Assembly (NCBI RefSeq): GCF_000300005.1
Contig: NC_018691.1
Coordinates: forward strand, 4,100,001 to 4,164,000
DNA length: 64,000 bases
Direction of reading: 5' to 3'
DNA from: Alloalcanivorax dieselolei B5
Lineage (GTDB): Bacteria; Pseudomonadota; Gammaproteobacteria; Pseudomonadales; Alcanivoracaceae
Shown: one piece after another, positions 1 through 11,243 of the stretch
Layout: each line of letters starts with the position of its first letter
Position numbering within the stretch: position 1 is the stretch's first letter
Translations under genes and position numbers: made by a program
The notes under the pieces: generated by a model
Databases searched by the model: none
What the model was told of the DNA's origin: nothing
What the model saw: the letters and a program-made list of their open reading frames with translations, nothing else

Positions 1-134
1 CAACACCTTTTTCATCTCTTTTTTATCAAACGGTCACCTTTTAAGCGAACACCCTCTCAAACGTCTATTTTTTACTCCATGGCGCTGGTTTTTCAACCAT
101 TTTCGCCCTCCCCGGCTCATCCTGGGAAGAACAA

Positions 135-155
135 GGGGCGCCCATGGCGCCCCTG
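135..155 (-). terminator. Probable terminator hairpin downstream of pssA
   Basis: A perfect 9-bp inverted repeat (AGGGGCGCC at 135-143, GGCGCCCCT at 147-155) with a 3-base loop lies 24 bases beyond the pssA stop. On the minus strand it is followed by a pyrimidine-rich, T-containing stretch rather than a clean T run, so it is a moderate intrinsic terminator. Positions 1-134 show no gene I can support. Confidence 0.55.
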
Positions 156-178
156 CGGAAATCCGGATTCGAGCCCGA

Positions 179-967
179 TCAGCTATCCGATCGCTTACGC
201 AGTTGCCAGAGATTGAGCAGCAGCCCCACCACCACATAGATCACTGCCACGCTCAACAGCACCAGTGGCGGATCCAGGAAGACAATGGCAAAAGCAACAA
301 TGACCCCCAGCAGGACCTTGAATGGTACCCTTCCGATATGAAACTCCTTGAAAGAGTGGTAGCGCACGGAAGACACCATCAGCAGACCAGCGCCCGCCAC
401 GGCCAGCGCGACGATCCAGGAGATGTCATTACCGTCCACGCCACGGCTGGCCCCGAGCCACACCAGGGTCGCCACCAGCCCGGCGCCCGTGGGGCTAGGC
501 AGGCCGATAAAGAAACGTTTGTCGGTGGTCTCCGCTTGCACATTGAAGCGCGCCAGACGCAACGCCGCACAGGCCACATAGATGAACGCCGCCATCCAGC
601 CGAACTTGCCCAGCTCCGACAGCCCCCAGGAGTACGCCACCAGCCCCGGCGCCACGCCAAAGGCCACACAGTCGGACAGAGAGTCGTATTCCGCCCCGAA
701 CTTGCTCTGGGTATTGGTCAGCCGCGCCACGCCGCCATCCATGCCATCCAGGATGCCGGCGACGATAATGCCGATGGCCGCGTTCTCGAACAGACCGTTC
801 ATGGCGGCGACGATGGCGTAGAAGCCGGCGAACAGGGCCCCGGTGGTGAACAGGTTAGGGAGCAGGTACACCCCCTTGTAGCGCGCCCCGGTGCGCTGCT
901 CCGCCTCCACTACCTCGAAGGTTTCCGGTGTCCCGCTTTGCGGGGCTTCCTCTTGCTGCTTGGTCAT
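179..967 (-). CDS. pssA: CDP-diacylglycerol--serine O-phosphatidyltransferase
   Basis: This is an integral membrane enzyme that joins CDP-diacylglycerol and L-serine to phosphatidylserine and CMP, the first step toward phosphatidylethanolamine. The 262-residue protein carries the CDP-alcohol phosphotransferase motif D-x2-DG-x2-AR-x8-G-x3-D-x3-D at about residues 74-99 (D74, D77, A81-R82, G91, D95, D99). Several hydrophobic segments follow. The multi-span form resembles the type II/Pseudomonas PssA rather than the peripheral E. coli enzyme. It lies downstream of ilvC on the same strand, as in Pseudomonas, but a good terminator (1089-1116) separates them, so it probably has its own promoter. 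The ATG at 967 has only a weak ribosome binding site. Function is secure from the motif. Confidence 0.93.
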   Translation of the reverse strand: MTKQQEEAPQSGTPETFEVVEAEQRTGARYKGVYLLPNLFTTGALFAGFYAIVAAMNGLFENAAIGIIVAGILDGMDGGVARLTNTQSKFGAEYDSLSDCVAFGVAPGLVAYSWGLSELGKFGWMAAFIYVACAALRLARFNVQAETTDKRFFIGLPSPTGAGLVATLVWLGASRGVDGNDISWIVALAVAGAGLLMVSSVRYHSFKEFHIGRVPFKVLLGVIVAFAIVFLDPPLVLLSVAVIYVVVGLLLNLWQLRKRSDS

Positions 968-1088
968 GATGTATCGCCGACTGAAAAGGTGCGCCTAGTC
1001 TAACGCAGCCAACCCCAACAAAAAATTTCCTGGCGCCACCTCGCCCCGGCGCCCGGGATGACCAGGATGCCCGCGACGGACGGCGGCC

Positions 1089-1116
1089 AAAAAAAACGCG
1101 CCCGGAGGCGCGTTTT
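1089..1116 (-). terminator. Rho-independent terminator of ilvC
   Basis: A perfect 10-bp stem (AAAACGCGCC at 1093-1102 with GGCGCGTTTT at 1107-1116) closes a 4-base loop. Read on the minus strand, the stem is followed by a run of eight T. It lies 27 bases past the ilvC stop. Confidence 0.9.
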
Positions 1117-1142
1117 CGTCGATCACGGACACAGAGCCGCTA

Positions 1143-3197
<2,055 letters not shown>

Positions 3198-3215
3198 CGG
3201 CTCTCCCGTTTCCGA

Positions 3216-4361
3216 TCACATCCCGTAACGGGCCGGATCGACTTTCGAGAACACCTCGCGCCAATACAGCTGCGCCAACTGCTCCGGGCTCTCAACACCG
3301 TCCACCAGGTCTTGCCAGCGCTGCAACAAAGGCCGGAAGGCGTCGATCAGTTCGGCGGCGTTCTCCACGCCATGGCGCGTGCGGTAATTCTCCGCGATGG
3401 TTTCCACATCCTTATCGATGAAGGCCTGGGTTTCGACACGGAAAGTCTCTCCGGCCTGATGCACAGTGATGCCGTTTTCCTTCGCGGCGGCCAGGTTCTC
3501 CGCACCAAGGGCGTCGTAACCCCAGGAGGCTTCCGCGGAAAACACCGCCGAGGCTTTCAGTACCGCGCGCCGCTCGGCGTCACTCAGCCCCCGCCAGGTA
3601 TCACGGTTCATGTTGTTCACACCGGAACCACCGAACACGCCGCCCGGAACGCCCAGAGTGATGTCCGTGACCACTTCATCCAGTTTGAAGATCGACAGCT
3701 CCGTGGTGGTCTGTACGGTGCAATCCACCACCCCCTGATTCAGCCCTTCGTAGATCTCGTTCACCGACATGGTGATCGGCGTGGCGCCCATCTTCTCCAC
3801 CCAGCGGGCCCACTGGGCGCCGGAGGTGCGCACCCGCTTGCCCGTCAGATCCTTTGCTTCCCGGATCGGCGTGGTACACAGCAGCGGCAGCGTCGGAGTG
3901 GAGCCGGATCCGAGAAAGACCTGATTTTGCGCTGCCAGCTCTTTCTGACACCCCGGGCAGGACTGGAACAGAAACTCGGAGAAAGCGCCAGTGAAAATCA
4001 GCCCCGCGTGGGCAGGATCTTCACCACCGGCGTTGAGCAACATGGAGATCTCCGCCAGCATGTTGATACGCGGATACTCCCCCGGGAAGTACGGGAACAA
4101 TACCACGGCCGCGTCCGCCATACCGTCACGCACACCGGCGGAGCTTTCCAGCAGATTAAGCAGCGTCAGCGAAAAGACCCGGGCGGAAAGCGCGCCATCC
4201 GTCTCATCCTTCAATACTTGCGTATACTTCTGAGCGGCCTGTTCCGCCACCGAGTTGGGCGGGTAACCGGAAGCGAAACGCAGGGACTTGGCGTACCCCG
4301 GCCCCGACATGAAAACAGCGGCAAACGCCAGCAACGCCAGGCATCTTCGTAGCTTCATCAT
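3216..4361 (-). CDS. TRAP transporter substrate-binding protein, DctP family
   Basis: This is a periplasmic solute-binding protein of a tripartite ATP-independent transporter. The N-terminus is a signal peptide (hydrophobic core about residues 8-20, likely cleavage after GYA near residue 25). The DctP family features are present: RVRTSGAQWARWVEKMGATPI with the ligand-binding Arg, followed by EIYEGLNQGVVDC. Such proteins bind carboxylates, often dicarboxylates or aromatic acids. No DctQ/DctM membrane subunits are adjacent, so its partner lies elsewhere or it acts alone. It sits 31 bp downstream of an acyl-CoA ligase on the same strand, suggesting uptake then CoA activation of one carboxylic acid. 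GGAG precedes two adjacent ATGs (4361 and 4358), and either could start. The ligand is unknown. Confidence 0.85.
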   Translation of the reverse strand: MMKLRRCLALLAFAAVFMSGPGYAKSLRFASGYPPNSVAEQAAQKYTQVLKDETDGALSARVFSLTLLNLLESSAGVRDGMADAAVVLFPYFPGEYPRINMLAEISMLLNAGGEDPAHAGLIFTGAFSEFLFQSCPGCQKELAAQNQVFLGSGSTPTLPLLCTTPIREAKDLTGKRVRTSGAQWARWVEKMGATPITMSVNEIYEGLNQGVVDCTVQTTTELSIFKLDEVVTDITLGVPGGVFGGSGVNNMNRDTWRGLSDAERRAVLKASAVFSAEASWGYDALGAENLAAAKENGITVHQAGETFRVETQAFIDKDVETIAENYRTRHGVENAAELIDAFRPLLQRWQDLVDGVESPEQLAQLYWREVFSKVDPARYGM

Positions 4362-4392
4362 TATTCTCCTGATTCAGGATCATGTGACATCT

Positions 4393-6030
4393 TCACAATG
4401 AGAAAGACGCCGTCTCGTCATAGAGTTCTTTCTTGGACAGCTTGCCCACCGGTGTCTTCGGTAATTCGTCGCGCAACGCCAATGCACGCACCATCTCGTG
4501 CTTGCCAAGACGATCAGCGAGAAAGTCCTGCAGACTTTCCAATGTCAAAGAGGCGGCGGATTGGCGCAAACGAACGAAAGCCATCGGAGACTGCCCGCGG
4601 TAACTGTCTTTTACGCCGATCACCGACACTTCCTCCACGTCCGGGTGCTCGTAGATGGCTTCCTCGATCACTCTCGGATAAACGTTGTAGCCGCTGCACA
4701 GGATCATGTCCTTGGTACGATCGACGATGTACACATAGCCGCGCTGGTCCATGTAACCCACATCGCCGGTGCGGAAGTAACCGTCCTCGGTGAACGAGGC
4801 CGAGGTGGCATCAGGGTTGTTCCAGTAGCGCGGCATGACATTGGGCCCGGCAACACAAATCTCACCACGCTCACCGGCGGCCAGCGAGCCTTCCGCGTCC
4901 ATGGGTGCGATCTTCATCGACACACCGGGCACCAGACAGCCACAGGAACCTTGCGGTGGGCGTTCTCCGGTGAGCGGCGTGTAGGTACCCACCGCGGTGG
5001 TCTCCGTCATGCCCCAGCCTTCACCGAGACGGCACCCGGTCAGCTCCTGAAAGCGCTGCTGCACTTCCACCGGTAAAGGAGCACCGCCGGAATTGCACAG
5101 TCGCAGCGAAGTAAGATCGTATTGCGTCACCTGAGGATGATGGATCAGTGCGATGAACATAGTGGGTACCGCCGGCAATACCGACAGGCGATGTTCATGC
5201 ACCGCATTCAGTACCGCATCGGGATCAAAGCGGCTGTGCAAATAGAGCTCCGCCGCCAGCCGGATACCGAACAGCAGGTTGACGGTCATCGAGTAAATAT
5301 GAAACGGCGGCAGCACCGCCAGCACCCGTTCCTGGCCGGTTTGCAAATCACCGGCCAGAGCCGCCATCAGTTGCTGGCAGCCGCGGGTGAGATTGCCGTG
5401 GGTCAGCTCCGCCCCTTTCGGCACGCCGGTGGTGCCACCGGTGTATTGCAGCACCGCCAGCGTATTTTCCGGATCCGCCACCGCATAGGGCTGAAAGTCC
5501 CCTTCATTATTGAGCAGGTCGGCGAAGCTGAGAATTGCCGCCTCCGATCCGGCACCGGTAGTGCCCTCCCCGGTGAAGTCCGTGGGCGTACCCACCACCA
5601 GAGTCCGCAGACGGGAGGTCTCCAGAAATCCCCGGATCCGCGGCAATAGTTCCGGCACATCCAGCGTCACCATAATGTCGCTGTGGCTGTCTTCAATCTT
5701 GTGCGCCAGAGTACGTTCCGCATCCAGAGGGGAATAATTGACGACGGTGCCACCGGCTCTCAATACACCCAGAAAGGCGATGGCGTAGTGAGGCGTATTG
5801 CCTAGAAACAGGCCAACATGGACACCGGGCTTCACTCCCAGATCCTGAAAGCCCCGGGCGGCCCGGTTTACCAAACGATGAAAATCCGCATAGGAAAGCC
5901 GTACGCCTTCAAAATACAGAGCGGGATGTTGCGGAAAGCGAGCCGCGGTTTCTTCCAGTGCTTGATACACCGGCTCCGCCGCGAACACCGCCGCGTCCCT
6001 GACCTGGCCCGAGGCCTGGCTTGCAGTCAT
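4393..6030 (-). CDS. AMP-dependent acyl-CoA synthetase/ligase (ANL superfamily)
   Basis: This enzyme activates a carboxylic acid through an acyl-adenylate to its CoA thioester. The 545-residue protein has the family motifs in order: phosphate loop YTGGTTGVPKG (196-206), GEGWGMTET (336-344), YFRTGD (419-424) and the C-terminal catalytic lysine in TPVGK (K530). Overall it resembles long-chain or dicarboxylate (pimeloyl-type) CoA ligases more than acetyl-CoA synthetase, but motifs alone do not fix the substrate. An AAGGAG site stands 6 bases before the ATG. The gene leads a two-gene unit with a TRAP binding protein 31 bp downstream. That pairing suggests an imported organic acid as substrate, which is inference. 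Confidence 0.88.
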   Translation of the reverse strand: MTASQASGQVRDAAVFAAEPVYQALEETAARFPQHPALYFEGVRLSYADFHRLVNRAARGFQDLGVKPGVHVGLFLGNTPHYAIAFLGVLRAGGTVVNYSPLDAERTLAHKIEDSHSDIMVTLDVPELLPRIRGFLETSRLRTLVVGTPTDFTGEGTTGAGSEAAILSFADLLNNEGDFQPYAVADPENTLAVLQYTGGTTGVPKGAELTHGNLTRGCQQLMAALAGDLQTGQERVLAVLPPFHIYSMTVNLLFGIRLAAELYLHSRFDPDAVLNAVHEHRLSVLPAVPTMFIALIHHPQVTQYDLTSLRLCNSGGAPLPVEVQQRFQELTGCRLGEGWGMTETTAVGTYTPLTGERPPQGSCGCLVPGVSMKIAPMDAEGSLAAGERGEICVAGPNVMPRYWNNPDATSASFTEDGYFRTGDVGYMDQRGYVYIVDRTKDMILCSGYNVYPRVIEEAIYEHPDVEEVSVIGVKDSYRGQSPMAFVRLRQSAASLTLESLQDFLADRLGKHEMVRALALRDELPKTPVGKLSKKELYDETASFSL

Positions 6031-6200
6031 GGCAGCTCCTTGTTGTTGTCATGGGCTGAACAAAATCGACCCTAGCCTAGGTGGGGCTGGCCCGGCATGA
6101 CCAATGAATGGTTTTCATGGAGCGCTATAAATGTGGGGAGGGGGGAATGGCCGCACGAGGCAGCGGCGCCAAGGAGGCCATAGTGGAGAATGGGCGGTTT

Positions 6201-6725
6201 TCAGGGCCCCCGCGAGGTAAACATGTCGACAGGGTTGAGAAAGAACATCTTCTTCCAACCCTGTGTCTCCGTCGTCATCCGCCAGGGCAAGGGAATCAGG
6301 GACAGCACCGAATAATGCAAATGGGGCGGCTTCCCCCTGGCATTGCCGGAATCCCCGACCCCGCCTATTTGGCGCCCTTTCGCCACCCATAGGGGCACCG
6401 GAGTGGCCGGCTCATTCAGATGCGCGTAGTAGTGAAGGCGCCATTTCGGGCCGAGTACGACCACCACCTTGCCGCCCAGACGCAACTCCCCCTGATATAA
6501 CCGGACACCGGCAACGGCGGAAACCACCGGCGTCCCCCGGGCGGCAAAGATATCGATGCCTTTATGCACCCCGGAAGCGCCCCAGGGTTCAAACCAGAAG
6601 GATTGCGGGTGCCAATCGCTGGCCGTGGCGCCTTGCACTGGAATGCGAGCGTGTTCCGGGATCAGCAGTCCCGCCACGACCAGGACCAATAGGGCCCAAA
6701 GCACACCTTTCATCCGTCTAACCAT
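6201..6725 (-). CDS. M23-family (LytM-like) metallopeptidase, membrane anchored
   Basis: This is a predicted peptidoglycan endopeptidase. Counted from the ATG at 6725 (174 residues), an N-terminal hydrophobic segment (about 8-22) acts as signal anchor. The M23 core follows: HKGIDIF with zinc ligands H54 and D58, HYYAHL (H98, H102), and PPHLHYSV, the HxH motif with H135 and H137. All expected metal and catalytic positions are kept, so it is likely active. An upstream in-frame GTG (6728) and a downstream ATG are alternative starts. GAGGA 10 bases before 6725 favours the chosen one. It stands alone between the CoA ligase and ilvN. The substrate bond is unknown. Confidence 0.82.
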   Translation of the reverse strand: MVRRMKGVLWALLVLVVAGLLIPEHARIPVQGATASDWHPQSFWFEPWGASGVHKGIDIFAARGTPVVSAVAGVRLYQGELRLGGKVVVVLGPKWRLHYYAHLNEPATPVPLWVAKGRQIGGVGDSGNARGKPPHLHYSVLSLIPLPWRMTTETQGWKKMFFLNPVDMFTSRGP

Positions 6726-6775
6726 CACGAACTTTTCCTCAGCTCTTGAGACACCGTCCCGAGGCTCTCCGCAAA

Positions 6776-6810
6776 AACAACAAACCCCGCACCAGGCGGG
6801 GTCTGTTGTT
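6776..6810 (-). terminator. Rho-independent terminator of the ilvB-ilvN operon
   Basis: A strong hairpin has ACCCCGC (6784-6790) pairing with GCGGGGT (6796-6802), extended by AACAACA (6776-6782) pairing with TGTTGTT (6804-6810) across a short mismatch. It lies about 20 bases past the ilvN stop. Confidence 0.85.
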
Positions 6811-6831
6811 TTCGGTCGAAAACGCGAACCG

Positions 6832-7323
6832 TCAGAGGCTCAACACTTTCTCCCCACGGGCAATACCGGACACGCCGGAGCGTACCACTTCCAGCACCTG
6901 GGTTTCACCGATGGCGTTGATGAACGCCTCCAGCTTGTCGGTGGTGCCGGTGAGCTGGACGGTATAGACCGTGGCGGTGACGTCCACGATCTGGCCACGG
7001 AAAATATCCACGGTACGCTTCACTTCCGCGCGCTGGGCACCGGTGGCCTTGATCTTCATGAGCATGATCTCACGTTCGATATGAGCCCCTTCGGTGAGAT
7101 CCACCAGCTTGACCACCTCGATCAGCTTGTTGAGGTGTTTGGTGATCTGCTCGATCTTGTACTCGTCACCGGTGGTGGTCATGGTCAGACGCGACAGGGT
7201 CGGGTCCTCCGTGGGCGCCACGGTGAGCGTCTCGATGTTATAGCCTCGCTGGGAGAACAGAGCCACCACCCGGGACAGGGCGCCGGGTTCGTTTTCCATC
7301 AGAATCGAAATGATACGTCTCAT
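6832..7323 (-). CDS. ilvN: Acetolactate synthase small (regulatory) subunit
   Basis: This is the regulatory subunit of acetohydroxyacid synthase. It binds valine for feedback inhibition and stimulates the catalytic subunit. The N-terminal ACT domain begins [25 protein letters not shown] with the glycine-rich NIETLTV segment, and the 163-residue length equals E. coli IlvH. The frame extends 9 codons upstream, but the conserved start is the ATG at 7323. That ATG shares its A with the ilvB stop (TGATG), so translation is likely coupled. By sequence it is IlvH-like, so ilvH is an equally valid name. Confidence 0.95.
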   Translation of the reverse strand: MRRIISILMENEPGALSRVVALFSQRGYNIETLTVAPTEDPTLSRLTMTTTGDEYKIEQITKHLNKLIEVVKLVDLTEGAHIEREIMLMKIKATGAQRAEVKRTVDIFRGQIVDVTATVYTVQLTGTTDKLEAFINAIGETQVLEVVRSGVSGIARGEKVLSL

Positions 7324-9044
7324 CAGGTCCGCTCCGTCTTGCTCAGCCACATATCACGCATGGCGCCATCGGCGATGTGCATCGGGTACACGTGCTCGGT
7401 GGGGTCCACGTAGATGTCCATGAATACCAGACGGTCCTTGAGCGAGAACGCTTCGTTCATGGCGCCTTCCAGGTCCTCGAATTTCTCCACCTTGAAGCCC
7501 ACATGGCCATAGGCCTCGGCCAGTTTGACGAAGTCCGGCAGGGATTCCATATAGGACTGGCTATGGCGGCCGCCGTACTGCATATCCTGCCACTGGCGCA
7601 CCATGCCGAGGGCCTGGTTGTTGATGTTGATGATCTTCACCGGCAGGCCGTACTGCAGGCAGGTGGACAGCTCCTGGATGTTCATCTGGATCGAGCCTTC
7701 ACCGGTAACACAGGCGACTACCGCGTCCGGGAAGGCGAACTGCACCCCCATGGCCGCCGGCAGTCCGAAGCCCATGGTGCCCAGACCACCGGAGTTGATC
7801 CACTGGCGCGGACGGTCGAACTTGTAGAACTGGGCCGCGAACATCTGGTGCTGCCCCACGTCGGAGGTGACGTAGGCCTTGCCTTCGGTGGCCTTGTACA
7901 GAGCCTGAACCACCTGCTGCGGTTTCATCGGGCCGTTTTCATTGGTTTCATAGCGCAGGCCGTGAAACTCCCGCCAACCGTCGATTTCCTGCCACCAGCG
8001 CTCCAGCGCCTTGTGGTCCGGCTCACTGTCCTGCTCATCGAGCATGGCCAGCATTTCGTCCAGCACCTGCTGCACCGGGCCAACGATGGGGATATGCGCC
8101 GCCACGTTCTTGGAGATGCTGGCCGGATCGATATCGATGTGAATCAGCTTGGCGCCCGGGCAGAACTTCTTGGTGCTGTTGGTGACCCGGTCGTCCAACC
8201 GCGCGCCAGCGGCCAGGATCACATCGGCACTGTGCATCGCCATATTGGCTTCGTAGGTCCCGTGCATACCCAGCATGCCCAGAAACTGACGATCAGTGCC
8301 GGGGTAAGCGCCCAACCCCATCAAGGTGTTGGTCACCGGGAAGTTGAGCTTATGGGCCAGTTTGGTCAGCGCTTCGCTGGCCTCGCCCTGGACCACGCCG
8401 CCACCGGCGTAGATCACCGGACGCTTGGCCTTGAGCAGCTCCTCCACCGCCTTGCGGATCTGACCGGAATGACCACGGGTCACCGGCGCGTAGGAACGCA
8501 GCTTGACCTTCTTCGGGTATTCGTACGGGAAGGTCTTGTTAGGCGCGGTGTGGTCCTTGGGAATATCGATCAATACCGGGCCGGGACGGCCGGTGGTGGC
8601 GATATAGAACGCCTTTTTGAAGATCTCCGGAATGTCCTTGGGATCGCGCACCATGAAGCTGTGCTTCACCACCGGACGGGAGACGCCGATCATATCGGTC
8701 TCCTGGAAGGCGTCATCGCCAATCCAGTCGGAGCGCACCTGGCCGGACAGCACGATCATCGGGATCGAATCCATGAAGGCGGTGGCCAGGCCGGTAATGG
8801 CATTGGTGGCGCCGGGGCCGGACGTCACCATCACCACGCCGGGTTTGCCGGTGGCGCGAGCGTAACCGTCGGCGGCGTGGGTCGCCGCCTGCTCATGGCG
8901 CACCAGAATATGACTGACTTTGTCCTGCTGGAATAACGCGTCGTAGATGTGCAGAACGGAGCCTCCGGGATACCCGAAGATGTACTCCACACCCTCTTCT
9001 TGCAGTGCGCGGACAACCATATCCGCGCCAGATAACATTTCCAC
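7323..9044 (-). CDS. ilvB: Acetolactate synthase large (catalytic) subunit
   Basis: This thiamine-diphosphate enzyme condenses two pyruvates, or pyruvate with 2-oxobutyrate, in the first step of branched-chain amino acid synthesis. The catalytic glutamate lies in [14 protein letters not shown] (E51). The FAD-binding middle domain has [16 protein letters not shown], and the ThDP motif reads GEGSIQMN...NN. The usual GDG is GEG here, as I recall for Pseudomonas homologues. Length (573) matches E. coli IlvI (574). The start is a GTG at 9044 giving MEMLSGADM, with AGAGG 10 bases upstream. An ATG at 9038 and a longer frame to 9101 are less likely. It is translationally coupled to ilvN. Confidence 0.95.
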   Translation of the reverse strand: MEMLSGADMVVRALQEEGVEYIFGYPGGSVLHIYDALFQQDKVSHILVRHEQAATHAADGYARATGKPGVVMVTSGPGATNAITGLATAFMDSIPMIVLSGQVRSDWIGDDAFQETDMIGVSRPVVKHSFMVRDPKDIPEIFKKAFYIATTGRPGPVLIDIPKDHTAPNKTFPYEYPKKVKLRSYAPVTRGHSGQIRKAVEELLKAKRPVIYAGGGVVQGEASEALTKLAHKLNFPVTNTLMGLGAYPGTDRQFLGMLGMHGTYEANMAMHSADVILAAGARLDDRVTNSTKKFCPGAKLIHIDIDPASISKNVAAHIPIVGPVQQVLDEMLAMLDEQDSEPDHKALERWWQEIDGWREFHGLRYETNENGPMKPQQVVQALYKATEGKAYVTSDVGQHQMFAAQFYKFDRPRQWINSGGLGTMGFGLPAAMGVQFAFPDAVVACVTGEGSIQMNIQELSTCLQYGLPVKIININNQALGMVRQWQDMQYGGRHSQSYMESLPDFVKLAEAYGHVGFKVEKFEDLEGAMNEAFSLKDRLVFMDIYVDPTEHVYPMHIADGAMRDMWLSKTERT

Positions 9045-9494
9045 GGTTGCTACCTCTAAGTTCAGAACAATAGCGATCACCCCGCCGAGAGCGGAGGACA
9101 ACGTTTACCTGTGGAATAGGGCGCCCTATTTAAGCACCCTGGGGTCGGTCGCGGCGGTTGGCCGGCAACAGACACAGGCAGAGGGACCTGGAGGAATCGT
9201 GCCCGCGACGGGGTGAGAAACCTCCGGAGGTTCCCACAGCGGGACGAGAGTGCAGTCATACTGCTGACACCGGACGCCGCGGTAACGACGCCCCGAATCC
9301 CGGCCACACAGCCACCGGTAAGTGGTTGCGGGTCCCGATCTCCGGAAAGGTCTTAATATTGTCAGAAATGCGGGCGATTTCAAAGCCCTAATGGCCACAG
9401 TACCTTGCCTGGCCGGCGGGTTCATTGGCATGCTTGGGCAGCTAATACTTTTTTCGGAGGGGAATCCCGGATCACGTCTCCGGGCCGGATCACT
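9045..9494. other. 450-base intergenic region with two perfect palindromes, upstream of ilvB
   Basis: This is the divergent region between ilvB (minus) and the DUF4124 gene (plus). It contains the 16-bp perfect palindrome AATAGGGCGCCCTATT (9115-9130) and a 14-bp perfect palindrome AACCTCCGGAGGTT (9219-9232), 71 and 175 bases upstream of the ilvB GTG. I see no leader peptide rich in Val, Leu or Ile codons and no terminator/antiterminator pair of the classical ilvB attenuator. Reading frames across it look like chance. Confidence 0.5.
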
Positions 9495-9941
9495 ATGAAA
9501 CCATTACTCATTGCCGCCGCCTTGCTGATCGCCAGCCCGTATCTTCCGGCCGCCACCTACTACAAATGGGTGGACGACCAGGGCGTCACCCACTACGACG
9601 TGCAACCCCCGGAGGGCCAGGAAGCCCAATCAGTGCGCACCCGCCGCTCCGCCAGCTCCGACCAGGCCGACGCCCTGGAAAGGCTGGAACAGGACCGCGC
9701 CCGGCGCGCCCGCCCCGGCGCGGAGGAGGCCACCACCGAAGCTGACGGCGCCGTAAGCGAGGAAACCCGGGCAGCCTGCGACCAGCACCGGCGGAATCTG
9801 GCGGCCTTGACGGAAAAGCCGCTGGTGCGCCGTGAAAACCCGGATACGGGCGAAATGGAGGTTCTGGACCAGGAAAAACGGGCCAAAATCCTGGAACAGA
9901 CCCGTGCCGCGGTGTCATTCTGCGATAGCCGCGGGGCGTGA
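9495..9941 (+). CDS. DUF4124 domain-containing secreted protein
   Basis: This is a small exported protein of unknown role. It has a signal peptide (MKPLLIAAALLIASPYLPAA) and then the DUF4124 signature TYYKWVDDQGVTHYDVQPPEG, with aromatic residues around a short beta hairpin. A charged, probably helical region rich in Arg, Glu and Ala follows (about residues 45-110), and the tail holds two cysteines. Proteins with this domain are common in gammaproteobacteria, and one lies next to the acetolactate synthase genes in Pseudomonas. A longer frame opens at 9405, but only the ATG at 9495 places the signal peptide at the N-terminus. No catalytic motif is seen. Confidence 0.82.
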   Translation: MKPLLIAAALLIASPYLPAATYYKWVDDQGVTHYDVQPPEGQEAQSVRTRRSASSDQADALERLEQDRARRARPGAEEATTEADGAVSEETRAACDQHRRNLAALTEKPLVRRENPDTGEMEVLDQEKRAKILEQTRAAVSFCDSRGA

Positions 9942-10064
9942 CGCTATTTGTTACTACCAGGGGTGGTCCCCTCACCGGCTTTCAGGCTTAAAATGCCCCG
10001 AGCCCCGGATATTATGATCCGGTATCACGCCGCCGGCCTGGTGGTTATCCAAGGACAGCGCAAC

Positions 10065-11186
10065 ATGACGGATTATTTGAGAGAACGCTTCGAAGACGTG
10101 GATCTGACACCCGGCCAGGGCAAGATCAGCGCCACCATCGCCGTTGGCCTCGGCCTGCTTTCCCTGCTCGGCGGCTTCTGTTTTCTGTTTCCGAATCTGC
10201 TCACCACACCGGAATTTCGTGCTTTCTATAGCGCCGATGTGCTGCGCATGGTGCTGTTCGCCGGTATCGCCGTTGCTTTCTGTGCCGGTTTTATCAGTGT
10301 CTGGCGCCACCAGGATCCACGCTATGGCCTGGCTGGCATGATCATGGCCTGCATGGCCGCCCTGCTCGGCTCCGGCAGGATCGACGTACCGCCGATGGAC
10401 GGCCGCAGCCTCTACGCCGGGCTGGACTATTTCATCCTCACCTTGCTGGTACTGGCCCTGGTGTTCATTCCCATGGAACGGATCTATCCGAAGGATCCGC
10501 AACAAAGAGTGCTGCGCCGGGGCTGGATCACGGACATGAAGTACTTCCTGTTCAGCCACGTCGGGCTGCAACTGATCAGTTTTTTCACCGTGATTCCGAT
10601 CCAGGTGTTCCTGCATGACAAAGTCGACATCGGCTTCCAGCAGGCCATCGCCAGCCAGCCGCTGTGGCTGCAGTTCATCGAGATTCTGATCGTGGTGGAT
10701 CTGGGCAGCTATTGGATTCACCGGGCGTTCCATGAAGTGCCCTGGTTGTGGAAGTTTCATGCCGTGCACCATTCCACCCAGCACATGGATTGGCTTGCCT
10801 CATCACGGCTGCACGTGGTGGAAATCGTCGCCAACCGCTTCGTCGGTTATTTGCCGATCTTCATCCTCGGCTTCTCGCCATCGGCGGTGTATGCCTATCT
10901 GGTGTTCATTTCCTTCCACGCGATTTTCATCCACGCCAATGTGCGTTTCCGTTTCCCACTGCTGCGCTGGGTCATCGCCACCCCGGAATTCCACCACTGG
11001 CACCACTCCTCCGAGGACGAGGCAGTGGACAAGAACTACGCCGCTTTCCTGCCGCTCTACGACAAACTGTTTGGCACGCTGCACATGCCCGACAAACTGG
11101 CGGCACGGTACGGTACCCGCGCCAGCACCCAGGTACCGGAAGGCGTGGTGCAACAGTTCACCTTCCCGTTCCGACGTTCCTCCTGA
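10065..11186 (+). CDS. Sterol desaturase / fatty acid hydroxylase family membrane protein
   Basis: This is a predicted di-iron membrane oxygenase. The 373-residue protein has several transmembrane segments (about 22-45, 60-80, 88-102, 120-137, 160-183, 262-285). The histidine clusters of the superfamily are present: HRAFH (H219, H223), FHAVHHS (H232, H235, H236), H290, and HHWHHS (H310, H311, H313, H314). Members hydroxylate or desaturate lipids, but the substrate cannot be read from sequence. AAGGA 9 bases before the ATG at 10065 supports that start over the longer frame from 9948. It is convergent with clpB, with a shared terminator between. Confidence 0.88.
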   Translation: MTDYLRERFEDVDLTPGQGKISATIAVGLGLLSLLGGFCFLFPNLLTTPEFRAFYSADVLRMVLFAGIAVAFCAGFISVWRHQDPRYGLAGMIMACMAALLGSGRIDVPPMDGRSLYAGLDYFILTLLVLALVFIPMERIYPKDPQQRVLRRGWITDMKYFLFSHVGLQLISFFTVIPIQVFLHDKVDIGFQQAIASQPLWLQFIEILIVVDLGSYWIHRAFHEVPWLWKFHAVHHSTQHMDWLASSRLHVVEIVANRFVGYLPIFILGFSPSAVYAYLVFISFHAIFIHANVRFRFPLLRWVIATPEFHHWHHSSEDEAVDKNYAAFLPLYDKLFGTLHMPDKLAARYGTRASTQVPEGVVQQFTFPFRRSS

Positions 11187-11192
11187 ACGCAA

Positions 11193-11216
11193 AACGCCGG
11201 CCCGAAGGCCGGCGTT
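11193..11216. terminator. Terminator hairpin between the hydroxylase gene and clpB
   Basis: A perfect 10-bp stem (AACGCCGGCC at 11193-11202, GGCCGGCGTT at 11207-11216) closes a CGAA tetraloop. T-rich bases follow on both sides (GTTGTTG on plus, TTTTGCG on minus), so it may serve both convergent genes. Confidence 0.8.
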
Positions 11217-11243
11217 GTTGTACCGCCGAAATGGCGCGGACAA

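Noticed and set aside
4384-4398. TGTGA-N5-TCACA sequence near the TRAP gene
   Set aside because: The spacer is five bases instead of six, which puts the half-sites out of register, and it lies at the end of the ligase gene.
7377-8936. 519-codon open frame antisense to ilvB
   Set aside because: Shadow of a conserved gene; the His/Gly/Arg-rich product has no family resemblance.
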